Assembly: GCA_030147925.1 (NCBI GenBank)
Contig: JASBUK010000099.1
Span: 1 to 64,000 of the forward strand
DNA length: 64,000 nt
From: Trueperaceae bacterium
GTDB lineage: Bacteria > Deinococcota > Deinococci > Deinococcales > Trueperaceae
Reading direction: 5' to 3'
Shown here: positions 41,876 through 50,935 of the stretch, piece by piece
Position numbering within the stretch: position 1 is the first letter of the stretch
Layout: each line of letters begins with the position of its first letter
Position numbers and translations under genes: made by a program
Notes under the pieces: model-generated
What the model was told of the DNA's origin: nothing
The model's input: the letters and a program-made list of their open reading frames with translations, nothing else
Databases searched by the model: none

Positions 41876-43341
41876 TCAATTTGCTTAAGCCATAGCTGCA
41901 AAAGTGATACCAGGGGGTTGTCTTCGGCGGCTGTTATGTCCAAATGTGTGAGTCCTGGTAGTACATAGCTAGAAAAAAGCGCGCCAGGGCGGGCATTGTT
42001 ATATGCCGAAAAACCTTCCAGCTCATCGATAAGACCCCGTCCGGCCCCCACGGCCAGGGTAGGAGTAGTTACCTCGGCATTGGGTACAAAACCCGGCTCA
42101 GCAGCAAGGTTAGCGTCCGGCGTGCTCATATCTATCAGCAAGCGCAAAGGAAAATACCACTCACTGTGATTGGTCTTTTTAGAAACAAAGCTGCGCGAAA
42201 AAGTCTCTAAATCTGTACGTTCCCATTTTGGATCACCACGTTGCCAATCTACGTAGTCATAGCCCTCGGCCACGCCTGCCACACTCTGACTGTAAACACC
42301 CGCCCGCCCGCCGGTCAAAACAGCGGTGAGATTGCCAGCTAAATCGGCACCTACTACTTCACCCAGAGACAAACTAAAAACCGTCGAGGGGCCGTATTGA
42401 TCGTCGAAGCGCAGGCCAAAAGCAGCGCGGTTGGTAATGGGAAAATCGACAAATCCACCAGGGGAAAGCTGCCCGGGTTGATAGTAAGCCAGCAAAGCGG
42501 CGACTTCACTGCGGGCAAAGTAGTTCGGACTGAGGCCAAAACGCAAATATGGGCTCCCCCGGCCTGCTTCTAATTCCTGACTATTGGGGATGACTTGCAC
42601 CGGTCCTATGCCAAGTCCCTGGTCTTCCAACTCAAAAGCACCCGTACGCCCCAGGGCGCCTTCGATGAGTAATAACCCGTCGATATATTGATAGCCGGGG
42701 TCGCTTTGACCCTTGCCAAAATCATAGGCGGCATAAAAACTAACCAGGCTCGCCCCCAGGGAATGCCCCCCCAAAATCACCCTGTCGGCAAGCCCCCGGG
42801 CAGTTTTGATAATCTCGTGCAAATCCCGCAAATGCACCTCTAGACCCCAAAAGGCCAAAAATCGCAACTCTTCTGGTGGTATTGGCCTAAAACCGCCTTC
42901 CTGACCGGCATTTTTAACGTAATAGTCATAGGCGATTAGAGGATTACTATTTCGGATACTTTCAAGTGCCGCCGAGCGATCTTCCAATAAATTGGCCCGG
43001 CGGTCCACCGCCCAGACCTCGAGCCCCGGCGTGCTGGCTACCAGTTGTCTGGCCAGTACATCCAAACTCATAGCGCCCCCAAAAATACCCGGCATCAGCA
43101 CGATGATTGTGTCGGCAGCTTCGGTGCCGATGTAGTAGCGCAGATACAGCGCCTTGTTGTAAACCTCCGGGGTATTAGGGGCGGCAAAACCTGCTAACTC
43201 AACATATTCGGTGCGCACCCGTTCAGGTGGCAAGCGATAAGTTACCGCAGGCAAACTCAGCTCTTGTCTGACCACCGGAATAGGTAAACAGGCCGGCAGT
43301 AGTAGCAAAAAAAACAGCGCCAGATAATAGCGAGAAATCAT
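41872..43341 (-). CDS. Alpha/beta-hydrolase lipoprotein
   Basis: A 489-residue exported protein with signal peptide and lipobox LLPAC (Cys about 18). Alpha/beta hydrolase fold: oxyanion strand DTIIVLMPGIFGGAMS, nucleophile elbow GHSLGAS (Ser about 195) and a likely catalytic His in LTHLDITAAEDNP near the C-terminus. An insertion of about 150 residues lies between nucleophile and C-terminal part. Substrate unknown (esterase or lipase-like). Its stop codon overlaps that of the convergent synthetase gene by 4 bases. Confidence 0.75.
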   Translation of the reverse strand: MISRYYLALFFLLLLPACLPIPVVRQELSLPAVTYRLPPERVRTEYVELAGFAAPNTPEVYNKALYLRYYIGTEAADTIIVLMPGIFGGAMSLDVLARQLVASTPGLEVWAVDRRANLLEDRSAALESIRNSNPLIAYDYYVKNAGQEGGFRPIPPEELRFLAFWGLEVHLRDLHEIIKTARGLADRVILGGHSLGASLVSFYAAYDFGKGQSDPGYQYIDGLLLIEGALGRTGAFELEDQGLGIGPVQVIPNSQELEAGRGSPYLRFGLSPNYFARSEVAALLAYYQPGQLSPGGFVDFPITNRAAFGLRFDDQYGPSTVFSLSLGEVVGADLAGNLTAVLTGGRAGVYSQSVAGVAEGYDYVDWQRGDPKWERTDLETFSRSFVSKKTNHSEWYFPLRLLIDMSTPDANLAAEPGFVPNAEVTTPTLAVGAGRGLIDELEGFSAYNNARPGALFSSYVLPGLTHLDITAAEDNPLVSLLQLWLKQID

Positions 43342-43458
43342 AACTAAATCATGCGCGTTTTGTATATTATATTTCTGTGTAACAACGATACCCTAAAAAC
43401 CAAAGTTAATTTCAGCATTTTTGGGGCAAGTAGCCCGAGAAATCAGGTCCACTCATTA

Positions 43459-44886
43459 TCAATTGCTGATGTTTTTACTCAGCTCTTCCGAGGTGTTAAG
43501 CAGACCGACTATCACCGAGATAATGCGGCGTTCGTCGGCTTCCTCGATTACAAACTGATAGTCGTTATAGTCAAGGCTTTCACCCGACCGGGGAATATAG
43601 CCAAATTTACTGATAAGAAAACCGGCCAGCGTGTCGTATTCGCCTTCTTCTTCAAAACCCAACTGAAACATCGTGCTTACTTCATCCATATGGGCCGAGC
43701 CCTGAACACGGTAACGCCCCTCACCAATAGCGAGAATCTCCTCGATTTCTTCCTCGTCGGTCTCGTCGTAAATCTCACCGGTGATTTCCTCGATGATATC
43801 CTCTAATGTCACTACGCCCGAGGTGCCGCCAAATTCATCGACCACCACCGCTAGATGGTTTTTACGCACCCGCATATCTCTTAGCAGGCTAAGAACACTG
43901 AGTGTTTCGGGTACATACTGTGGTGCAATCATCAGTTCAGCTACGCGGGTCGTATGGATGTCTTCGGCATGTTGTAAGTAGTCCAGCAAATCCCGAGCAT
44001 AGACGATGCCTTTAATATTGTCTATCGTTTCCGAATAGACCGGAAAGCGGCTGAGACCGTGCTCGGTAACTATCGCCAAAAGCTGATCCAGTGTGGCATC
44101 CTCGGCAATGGCTACCACGTCCACTCGGGGTGTCATCACCTCGCGCACCACCGTCTCCTCTAAGTCGATGACGCCTTTTATCATCGCCTGTTCCTGCGCC
44201 TCAATAACGCCGGATTCCTCGGCGCTACGCAGCATCAGGCGGAGTTCGTTTTCGGTAATCAGCGGGCTCGAGACCGGCTCAAGCCGAAAAAGCCGCAGCA
44301 CCGAGCTGGCAATAAAGGTGAAAAACAAGCCAATGGGATAAAGCACCACAGAAAACAGGTATACCGGTTTGATAACTACGCGCGACATGGCTACGGCATT
44401 ATGCACTGCAAAAGACTTGGGGGTAATCTCGCCAAAGACCAGCACAAGAAGCGTCATGATGCCGGTAGCATAGGCAATGGCAATAGATTCAGCGGTGCCC
44501 AATCTAGCCGCAAAATCCAGGGTCATTTGCGTAACCAGCGCCGTAGCGGCAATATTAACCAGATTGTTGCCAATTAACAGGGTGGTGATAAAACGCGTGG
44601 GGTCACGTTCTAACAAGGCAAATGCACCCGTAGGGTCTTGACCTTCTTCACGCAGCTGGCGAATCTTCCACTCGCTCACGGCAGTAAGCGCCGTCTCCGA
44701 GCCAGACATGAGGCCAGAGAGCAGCAGCAAAACCGCCAATAAGATGACGCGGCCAACGGGAATGCCATTCTCTGCTGCAGCCTCTTGCGCAAGCCCTAAA
44801 GATAAAACGGAATTAAAAGCAAGGAATATGAAAAATACAAAAACTGTCTGCAACAGCCTAGATCGTTCAGGTAGGTCGTCTGCCAT
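43459..44886 (-). CDS. CNNM/CorC (HlyC-CorC) family membrane protein with CBS pair
   Basis: A 475-residue protein: membrane DUF21 domain (about 45-200, with SGLMSGSETALTAVSEWKIRQL), two CBS domains (about 230-345, MTPRVDVVAIAEDATLDQLL) and a C-terminal transporter-associated FAD/CorC_HlyC domain (DEVSTMFQLGFEEEGEYDTLAGF). Relatives export or control Mg2+ and Co2+. ATG 44886 is chosen since TACAAT lies 10 bases before it and the shorter start fits the family; an extension of 11 residues is possible. Confidence 0.88.
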   Translation of the reverse strand: MADDLPERSRLLQTVFVFFIFLAFNSVLSLGLAQEAAAENGIPVGRVILLAVLLLLSGLMSGSETALTAVSEWKIRQLREEGQDPTGAFALLERDPTRFITTLLIGNNLVNIAATALVTQMTLDFAARLGTAESIAIAYATGIMTLLVLVFGEITPKSFAVHNAVAMSRVVIKPVYLFSVVLYPIGLFFTFIASSVLRLFRLEPVSSPLITENELRLMLRSAEESGVIEAQEQAMIKGVIDLEETVVREVMTPRVDVVAIAEDATLDQLLAIVTEHGLSRFPVYSETIDNIKGIVYARDLLDYLQHAEDIHTTRVAELMIAPQYVPETLSVLSLLRDMRVRKNHLAVVVDEFGGTSGVVTLEDIIEEITGEIYDETDEEEIEEILAIGEGRYRVQGSAHMDEVSTMFQLGFEEEGEYDTLAGFLISKFGYIPRSGESLDYNDYQFVIEEADERRIISVIVGLLNTSEELSKNISN

Positions 44887-44963
44887 TACTAAAGAAATTG
44901 TAGCATGGACGCGGCGCAAAGCTAAATCAGCTTAAGACCCTATCAAGAACATGAAGCAGATAT

Positions 44964-45281
44964 TCAAGCGTTGAGTGTGACATATTCTGCCTCACGGAGA
45001 ATCTGTGGCCCGAGGTAAGGGCTTAGTGCCTCAGTCGTCACAAGCTTGACGGAGCGCCCCAGTATTTGCTCGAGCAAGCAAACGAGTCGCATGTAGTTGT
45101 CAAAGCCTTTCCGGCCCAGCTCGAACTCAACAAGAATATCGACATCACTATTCGCATTCGCTTCATCACGAACAAAAGAGCCAAAAAGAGCAAGGCGCTT
45201 AACGCCGAGGGAGGAAAGTCTACTCTCGTGTTGATGCAACACCGTAACAACATCCTGTTTTGTTCTTACGACGTCAGCCAT
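44964..45281 (-). CDS. MNT-type nucleotidyltransferase (orphan)
   Basis: A 105-residue minimal nucleotidyltransferase. Signature GSFVRDEANANSDVDILVEF: Gly-Ser and two Asp metal ligands (about 34-52). Such MntA proteins normally neutralise a HEPN toxin encoded next door by adding AMP units to it. No HEPN frame is found on either side in the gaps 44887-44963 or 45282-45397, so this copy is unpaired here. The third acidic residue is in VKLVTTE-type context, less certain. Confidence 0.8.
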   Translation of the reverse strand: MADVVRTKQDVVTVLHQHESRLSSLGVKRLALFGSFVRDEANANSDVDILVEFELGRKGFDNYMRLVCLLEQILGRSVKLVTTEALSPYLGPQILREAEYVTLNA

Positions 45282-45397
45282 GCCCTATTCTACTTCTTTC
45301 TCGACAAGCCCCAGATGCCGATAGAGTATCCCTTAAACACCAGCAGTTGGGGCGGTATACTCTGTCAGTAAAGCCCAAGGGCTGTTGGAGGTAGCTG

Positions 45398-46000
45398 TTG
45401 TCTTACATTGTGGTGGAGGGGCCGATTGGGGCGGGAAAAACCAGCTTAAGCCGCTTGCTGGCCGAGGAGTTACAGGCCCGGCTTATGCTTGAGGTCGTCG
45501 AGGGAAACCCCTTTTTGGCGTCATTTTATGAAGACCCGGAGCGTTACAGCTTTAAGGTGCAGGTGTTTTTTCTGCTTTCGCGCTATAAGCAAATCCAGGA
45601 TTTGGGTCAGGGTGCGCTCTTTTATGAACATACCGTCAGCGACTATCTTTTTGACAAGGATTTCATCTTTGCTTCGCTCAACCTAAAAGGTGCCGAGTGG
45701 GAGCTTTATCAGGAACTTTATCAACAGTTAAAACCTAAACTTACTACGCCTGACCTGACTGTTTATCTGCGTGCTCAGCCGGACCTGTTGTTGCAGCGTA
45801 TTGCCCAGCGGGGCCGCTCTTTTGAGCGCAATATGGAAGCAAGCTATTTGTGGCGTTTGGGTAAAGCCTATGACGACTATTTCCAGCACTATCAGGGATC
45901 GCTGCACATCATTGAAGCGGCGGATTTCGATTTTGTCGGGAATTATCAACACCGCAAGCAGTTGGTAGCGGATATTTTGCAGTTGGCGAAAGCGGCTTGA
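45398..46000 (+). CDS. Deoxynucleoside kinase (dGK/dAK type)
   Basis: A 200-residue P-loop kinase phosphorylating deoxynucleosides with ATP. Walker A GPIGAGKT (8-15), substrate-site Glu in LEVVEGNPFL, YEHTVSDYLFDKD equivalent of the DRS motif, and the lid RIAQRGRSFERNM. TTG 45398 follows GGAGGTAGCTG. It is followed by a second, related kinase; in Deinococcus and lactobacilli such pairs are a deoxyguanosine and a deoxyadenosine kinase. Which one this is cannot be told. Confidence 0.88.
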   Translation: MSYIVVEGPIGAGKTSLSRLLAEELQARLMLEVVEGNPFLASFYEDPERYSFKVQVFFLLSRYKQIQDLGQGALFYEHTVSDYLFDKDFIFASLNLKGAEWELYQELYQQLKPKLTTPDLTVYLRAQPDLLLQRIAQRGRSFERNMEASYLWRLGKAYDDYFQHYQGSLHIIEAADFDFVGNYQHRKQLVADILQLAKAA

Positions 46001-46114
46001 ACAGGTTGGAAGTTTGAAAACAATAAAGGAAAACTGGCTAGCGCTTCTAAAAACGGCTGACTTTCGCTCTTTATTCTCGATACTTCCACTCTTGACAGGG
46101 AATCTTAAGGCCTT

Positions 46115-46738
46115 ATGTATTTAGCAATTGCCGGCAACATTGGAGCTGGTAAGTCCAGCCTCACCAAAATCTTAGCGGAACACTATGCCCTATCACCGGT
46201 TTATGAAGCGGTGGACGAAAACCCCTATCTCGAAGACTTCTACCGGGACATGCCTCGCTACGCCTTTCATTCGCAGATGTTTTTCTTGGCTAAGCGCTTA
46301 GAACAGCATTTGCGTTTGGTCAATCCAGGTAGCCGCATCATTCAGGATCGCACTATTTATGAAGACGCGGCCATCTTTGCCTGCAATCTTTACGAAGAAG
46401 GCACCATGGACGCCCGTGACTTTAAGAGCTATATGCAGATGTACGAGGCCATAAGGCTGGCGCTTAGGCCGCCCGATCTGCTCATCTATCTACAAGCTGA
46501 TTTGCCTACTTTACGTCGGCGCATCACACAACGTGGCCGGGCCTATGAAGCCGCGATCAGTGATGATTATTTGCTAAGGCTTAACAGTCTTTATGAACGC
46601 TGGATAGGCAAATATGACTTAAGCGCCAAACTGGTGATTGACGCCGACAGCCTGGATTTTGTGCATAACAGCAAGGACTTGGCAGCGCTTTTGGACCTGC
46701 TTAGGCCTTACGGTTTGAGTACTCCTATCCTGCCCTGA
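46115..46738 (+). CDS. Deoxynucleoside kinase (dGK/dAK type)
   Basis: A 207-residue kinase related to the preceding gene. Walker A GNIGAGKS (7-14), VYEAVDENPYLEDFY with the substrate-site Glu, IIQDRTIYEDA with the DR motif (catalytic Asp-Arg) and lid RRITQRGRAYEAAI. The intact DR motif is more canonical than in the upstream copy. It ends one base before murE. The pair probably salvages purine deoxynucleosides, in keeping with the pyrimidine phosphorylase two genes later. Confidence 0.9.
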   Translation: MYLAIAGNIGAGKSSLTKILAEHYALSPVYEAVDENPYLEDFYRDMPRYAFHSQMFFLAKRLEQHLRLVNPGSRIIQDRTIYEDAAIFACNLYEEGTMDARDFKSYMQMYEAIRLALRPPDLLIYLQADLPTLRRRITQRGRAYEAAISDDYLLRLNSLYERWIGKYDLSAKLVIDADSLDFVHNSKDLAALLDLLRPYGLSTPILP

Positions 46739-46739
46739 A

Positions 46740-48224
46740 ATGACCTTGAGTGAACTGCTAAAAAACGCCTTGGGGCAAAGTGATGTGCTTTTGCCTGAGT
46801 TAGAGGTAAAAGGTATCGCCCAGGACTCACGGCGGGTAAAGCCGGGTTTTGTCTTTGTGGCAAGGCGTGGTGAGTTTGTCAATGGCCACAGCTTTGTTGA
46901 GCAAGCTCGCCAGCAGGGAGCTATTGCCGTAGTTGGCGAAGCGACGGGGCTCGAGCTCCGCGCTTTTCCCTGGCATGGCCACATCCCTTATATCCAGGTA
47001 AGAAATGATAAAATCGCACTGGCTAAACTAGCTGCCAGCTTCTACAACCATCCTTCACGGGCGCTCTTTACCATTGGCGTTACCGGCACCGACGGCAAGA
47101 CCACCACCGCCTTTTTGCTCCACCACTTGCTCTTAAAGCACTATCCCAGCGGCCTCATATCCACTGCCGGTATAAAACTTGCTCAGTCCACCTTGGCTTT
47201 GGAGGGGCACTTCACCACCCCCGAAGCCCCGGAAATCCAGGGGTTTTTAGCACAATTTCGTGACCAGGGTCTAAGCCATGCCGTCATCGAATCCAGTTCT
47301 CACGGTTTTGCTCAACACCGCCTGGACGAAGTTGACTACGACCTGGCCGTGTGGACTAATCTAAGCCCCGAACATCTCGACTATCACGGCAGTCTCAAGG
47401 CTTATCGCGAGGCCAAGCTGACGCTGGTGCGCCGGGCCGGGCTAAGCATACTCAATGCCGACGACCCGGCCTTTGCACATTTTGCCGCCGCCTCAGAGCA
47501 AGTCATCAGCTACGGAATTGACAGCCCCAATGCCGACTGGCGGGCCACTGATATCCGGCAAGAAACCGGGCGACTAAGCTGGACGCTTCACGTCAAAACA
47601 GGCTCGGTAAGCAAAAGCAGCGTCACACTGCCCATGATTGGCGCCTATAACGTTTATAACGCCTTGGCGGCTCTGGCTGCCGCTCATGCCAGCGGTCTTG
47701 AACTTGAGGTTTTACTGGCAAGCTTGGCCGATTTTTCCGGCGTGCCCGGACGCATGCAGCTTTTACAAAGCGAACCCTTTGCCGTGGTAGTGGACTTTGC
47801 CCATACCGCCCCGGCGCTGGCCAAAGCGCTTGCGGCCCTGCGCCCACAGGCCAACAGGCGCATTATTCTGGTCGTTGGCGCAGCAGGCGAGCGCGACCCG
47901 GGCAAACGGGCACCCATAGGTCAAACCGCTACGCAATACGCGGACTTCAGCATCTTTACCGAGGAAGATCACCGTTCTGAGGATTTAAACGCCATTTTGG
48001 CGCAGCTGGCGGCGGGTGCGCAAGAGTCTGGCGGACGTAAAGGGCTTAGTTATGTGCTCGAGCCCGATAGGCGTAAAGCCATACGCAAAGCCATTGCCAT
48101 GGCCCAAACCGGCGACCTGGTTTTGCTGGTCGGCAAGGGTCACGAGCAGACGCTCGAGCGCGGCTATGAAACTCTCGCCTGGGATGAAGTGGCCGAAGCG
48201 CAGCAGGCCTTAAAGCAAAGATGA
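46740..48224 (+). CDS. murE: UDP-MurNAc-tripeptide synthetase MurE
   Basis: A 494-residue Mur ligase adding the third, dibasic residue to UDP-MurNAc-L-Ala-D-Glu. N-terminal UDP-binding domain (DSRRVKPGFVFVA), ATP loop VTGTDGKTTTA (about 116-126), central TNLSPEHLDYHGSLKAY with the carbamylated Lys further on (EAKLTLV), and a C-terminal domain with GERDPGKR. At the specificity loop the meso-DAP motif DNPR is replaced by EEDHRSED, so another diamino acid is expected; ornithine, used by Deinococcus and Thermus, is plausible. No other mur genes are adjacent. Confidence 0.9.
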   Translation: MTLSELLKNALGQSDVLLPELEVKGIAQDSRRVKPGFVFVARRGEFVNGHSFVEQARQQGAIAVVGEATGLELRAFPWHGHIPYIQVRNDKIALAKLAASFYNHPSRALFTIGVTGTDGKTTTAFLLHHLLLKHYPSGLISTAGIKLAQSTLALEGHFTTPEAPEIQGFLAQFRDQGLSHAVIESSSHGFAQHRLDEVDYDLAVWTNLSPEHLDYHGSLKAYREAKLTLVRRAGLSILNADDPAFAHFAAASEQVISYGIDSPNADWRATDIRQETGRLSWTLHVKTGSVSKSSVTLPMIGAYNVYNALAALAAAHASGLELEVLLASLADFSGVPGRMQLLQSEPFAVVVDFAHTAPALAKALAALRPQANRRIILVVGAAGERDPGKRAPIGQTATQYADFSIFTEEDHRSEDLNAILAQLAAGAQESGGRKGLSYVLEPDRRKAIRKAIAMAQTGDLVLLVGKGHEQTLERGYETLAWDEVAEAQQALKQR

Positions 48225-48277
48225 GCTTCATCAGAGCAAGCCGTTCTAAAAATCACAAAAGAAGCGTAAGATAGGTC

Positions 48278-49555
48278 ATGCACGCTGTAGATTTTATTGC
48301 TAAAAAGCGCAAGGGCGAACAGCACAGCCGCGAAGAATTAGAACAGTTCATCACAGGCTATGTTCGCAACGACATTCCCGACTATCAGGTAGCCGCCTGG
48401 CTCATGGCGGTCTGCTGGCAGGGCATGACTCCCCAAGAAGCAGCTGACTTGACCGACGTCATGGCCCAATCGGGTGACATGCTCGACCTCAGCGATTTTC
48501 CACAGGCTGTGGATAAGCACTCAACCGGTGGTGTGGGCGATAAAACCAGTCTGGTGCTGGGGCCGTTGCTGGCCGCTTGTGGCGCTACCGTGGCCAAAAT
48601 GAGTGGACGCGGCTTAGGTCATACCGGCGGTACCATCGACAAACTCGAAAGCATTCCCGGTTTTCGCGCCGCTTTAAGCGATGAGGCTTTTTTGGCACAG
48701 GCCCGTGATGTCGGCATTGTAATCACCGGACAATCTAAAGACTTGGCCCCGGCAGACGGCCTGCTCTATGCCTTGCGTGACGCCACTGCCACAGTGCAGT
48801 CACTGCCTCTTATTGCCAGCAGCATCATGAGCAAGAAGCTGGCCAGCGGTGCCAAATCTATTGTCTTAGACGTCAAGGTGGGCAATGGCGCTTTTATGAA
48901 AACGCTGGACGAGGCCCGTGAACTGGCCAGCGCCATGATCGATATAGGCAAACGCAATGGGCGCAACATGCGTGCTGTTTTAAGCAATATGGATCAACCG
49001 CTGGGCAAGGCTGTGGGTAACGCGCTTGAAGTGCAAGAAGCCATTGACTGCTTACGGGGTGGCGGCCCGGCAGAGCTGCGTGAACTTTGTCTTACTTTAG
49101 CCAGCGAAGTACTACCGGCAGCCGGGCTGAACTTAAGCACAGCAGAAATTACCCAGGCCCTGGATGATGGTCGCGCTTTTGAGGTGTTCAAGAGCTGGAT
49201 TGCCGCCCAGGGTGGTGATCTTAGTTATCTGGATAAGCTCGAGCTGGCCACAGAGTCCAGCCTAAGCGCCGAATGCGAAGGTTATCTCAGCGAGCTTGAC
49301 GCGCTGTTAGTCGGCCAGGTGGTCAAAGACTTAGGGGGTGGCCGCACCCAAAAGGGAGATGTGGTTGACCTTGGCGTGGGTGTAGTGCTACACGCAAAAA
49401 TTGGGGATTATCTTAAAGCTGGCGATCCGCTAGTGACAGTTTATCATCGCCAAGGGCGTGGTTTGGCTAAAGCTAAAGAGCTTTTGGGCAAGGCCATAAG
49501 TTTTTCGGATAAAAAGCCTGAGCTTAAACCGCTTATTTTTGAAACCCTGGCCTGA
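48278..49555 (+). CDS. Pyrimidine-nucleoside (thymidine) phosphorylase
   Basis: A 425-residue class II nucleoside phosphorylase. Phosphate/sugar-site motifs: [20 protein letters not shown] (about 79-98), [23 protein letters not shown] (split; about 107-129) and [10 protein letters not shown]. It splits thymidine or uridine-type nucleosides to base and (deoxy)ribose-1-phosphate; bases could then enter the pyrimidine catabolic cluster. TAAGAT lies 5 bases before ATG (leaderless). Its 3' end overlaps an extended form of the next gene. Confidence 0.9.
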   Translation: MHAVDFIAKKRKGEQHSREELEQFITGYVRNDIPDYQVAAWLMAVCWQGMTPQEAADLTDVMAQSGDMLDLSDFPQAVDKHSTGGVGDKTSLVLGPLLAACGATVAKMSGRGLGHTGGTIDKLESIPGFRAALSDEAFLAQARDVGIVITGQSKDLAPADGLLYALRDATATVQSLPLIASSIMSKKLASGAKSIVLDVKVGNGAFMKTLDEARELASAMIDIGKRNGRNMRAVLSNMDQPLGKAVGNALEVQEAIDCLRGGGPAELRELCLTLASEVLPAAGLNLSTAEITQALDDGRAFEVFKSWIAAQGGDLSYLDKLELATESSLSAECEGYLSELDALLVGQVVKDLGGGRTQKGDVVDLGVGVVLHAKIGDYLKAGDPLVTVYHRQGRGLAKAKELLGKAISFSDKKPELKPLIFETLA

Positions 49556-49586
49556 GATTACACTACTGCAACCAAGCGGAGGTAAA

Positions 49587-50003
49587 GTGGCCTCGTTGAG
49601 CAAATCAGCACTTTATATTCCCCAGGCCATTGTCTCGGCTATGCTAGATCACGCCCGTAAAGAGACGCCGCAAGAGTGCGTAGGGCTGTTGTTTGGCAGC
49701 CAAAACCGTATTCGCAGACGCGTTGGCTGCCACAACGTCGCAATAGATGCAAAAACTGCATTTATGGCCAAGGCCGAAGAGGTCTTAGCAGCGCTTAAAG
49801 AGGCCGACGCCAATAATGAGGAGCTGTTAGCCATCTACCATTCGCACCCTCAAGGCCCGCAGACTCCTTCCGCCACGGATTTGCAAGAAGCGCATTACGA
49901 CGCGGCCAGCGTCATCATTGTGCCGGAACCAGCAATAGTAAGGGCGTTTTGGCTGCAAAGGCACGGTTATCAGGAGGTCGATCTGGTCATTGATCGCAAC
50001 TAG
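49587..50003 (+). CDS. JAMM/MPN+ metalloprotease (M67)
   Basis: A 138-residue peptidase with the complete JAMM motif: Glu in TPQECVGLLFG and HSHPQGPQTPSATD (zinc His, His, and Asp at the end). Bacterial stand-alone JAMM proteins cut ubiquitin-like sulfur carriers from their conjugates or process their tails. GTG 49587 is chosen because GGAGG lies just before it; an upstream ATG would overlap the phosphorylase gene. The E1-like gene 114 bases on suggests a shared role in a TtuB/ThiS-like system. Confidence 0.85.
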   Translation: MASLSKSALYIPQAIVSAMLDHARKETPQECVGLLFGSQNRIRRRVGCHNVAIDAKTAFMAKAEEVLAALKEADANNEELLAIYHSHPQGPQTPSATDLQEAHYDAASVIIVPEPAIVRAFWLQRHGYQEVDLVIDRN

Positions 50004-50116
50004 GTTGGGACTTGCCGAATTGGCTGCAAACACTTCACGCTTCCCTTAGGAGGCTGAGCCCAAAAAGCAAGCTCGTATGACGACACAGTTTAGCCAAGGG
50101 TCGTAAACTAAAACAA

Positions 50117-50929
50117 ATGTTTAGCAAAGAGCAACTAGACCGTTACGCCCGGCATATCATCCTGCCCGGAGTCGGGGCCGTCGGGCAAAAAAAACTTTTG
50201 GACTCCAGGGTCTTAGTCATCGGTGCGGGGGGACTGGGTTCGCCAGTGCTGCTCTACTTAGCTGCCGCGGGTGTGGGCCACCTGGGTGTAGTCGATTTTG
50301 ATGTAGTGGATGCCAGCAATTTACAAAGGCAAATCATCCACGCTAATTCGGTGATTGGCCAAACCAAAACAGAGTCCGCCAAGGCCCGAATTAACGATCT
50401 CAATCCCGATGTCAAGGTTATTATCCACGAAGGCAAACTGGGCTCTAAAGGGGCTCGAGCTACAATCCAGGACTATGACCTCATAATTGACGGCAGCGAT
50501 AATTTCCCTACGCGCTACCTGGTAAACGACGCCGCCGTTTTAGAAAACAAACCCTTGCTTTACGGGGCCATGGCGCAGTTTGAGGGTCAGATAAGCCTCT
50601 TTCATGCCACAACTGAACAAGGAGAAATGGGGCCTTGTTACCGTTGCCTCTTTCCCGAACCGCCCCCACCCGGCAGTGTGCCCAGTTGTGCCGAGGCCGG
50701 TGTCTTTGGAGCGCTCCCCGGTGTTATCGGCAGCTTAATGGCAGCAGAGGCGATCAAGTACTTGCTTAGCTTAGGCGAAAACATCAGCGGAAAATTAATC
50801 CATTATGATGCGCTCTACAGTGAATTTCGTGAATTAAAGTTAGAGCGCAATCCCAACTGCCCGGTTTGTGGTGAAAACCCCAGCGTGCTTAAGCTAATCG
50901 ATTACCAGGAGTTTTGCGGTCTCGCCTAA
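50117..50929 (+). CDS. E1-like adenylyltransferase (MoeB/ThiF/TtuC)
   Basis: A 270-residue ubiquitin-activating-like enzyme. ATP loop VLVIGAGGLGSPVLLYLA (about 32-49), DFDVVDASNLQRQ with the Arg finger, LIIDGSDNFPTRYLVND, and the zinc Cys pairs CYRC and CPVC. The catalytic Cys region PSCAEAGVFGALPGVIG is present. It adenylates the C-terminal Gly of a sulfur-carrier protein for molybdopterin, thiamine or 2-thiouridine synthesis; in Thermus one such protein (TtuC) serves all. No rhodanese domain. TAAACT lies 7 bases before ATG. Confidence 0.9.
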   Translation: MFSKEQLDRYARHIILPGVGAVGQKKLLDSRVLVIGAGGLGSPVLLYLAAAGVGHLGVVDFDVVDASNLQRQIIHANSVIGQTKTESAKARINDLNPDVKVIIHEGKLGSKGARATIQDYDLIIDGSDNFPTRYLVNDAAVLENKPLLYGAMAQFEGQISLFHATTEQGEMGPCYRCLFPEPPPPGSVPSCAEAGVFGALPGVIGSLMAAEAIKYLLSLGENISGKLIHYDALYSEFRELKLERNPNCPVCGENPSVLKLIDYQEFCGLA

Positions 50930-50935
50930 GAAAAT

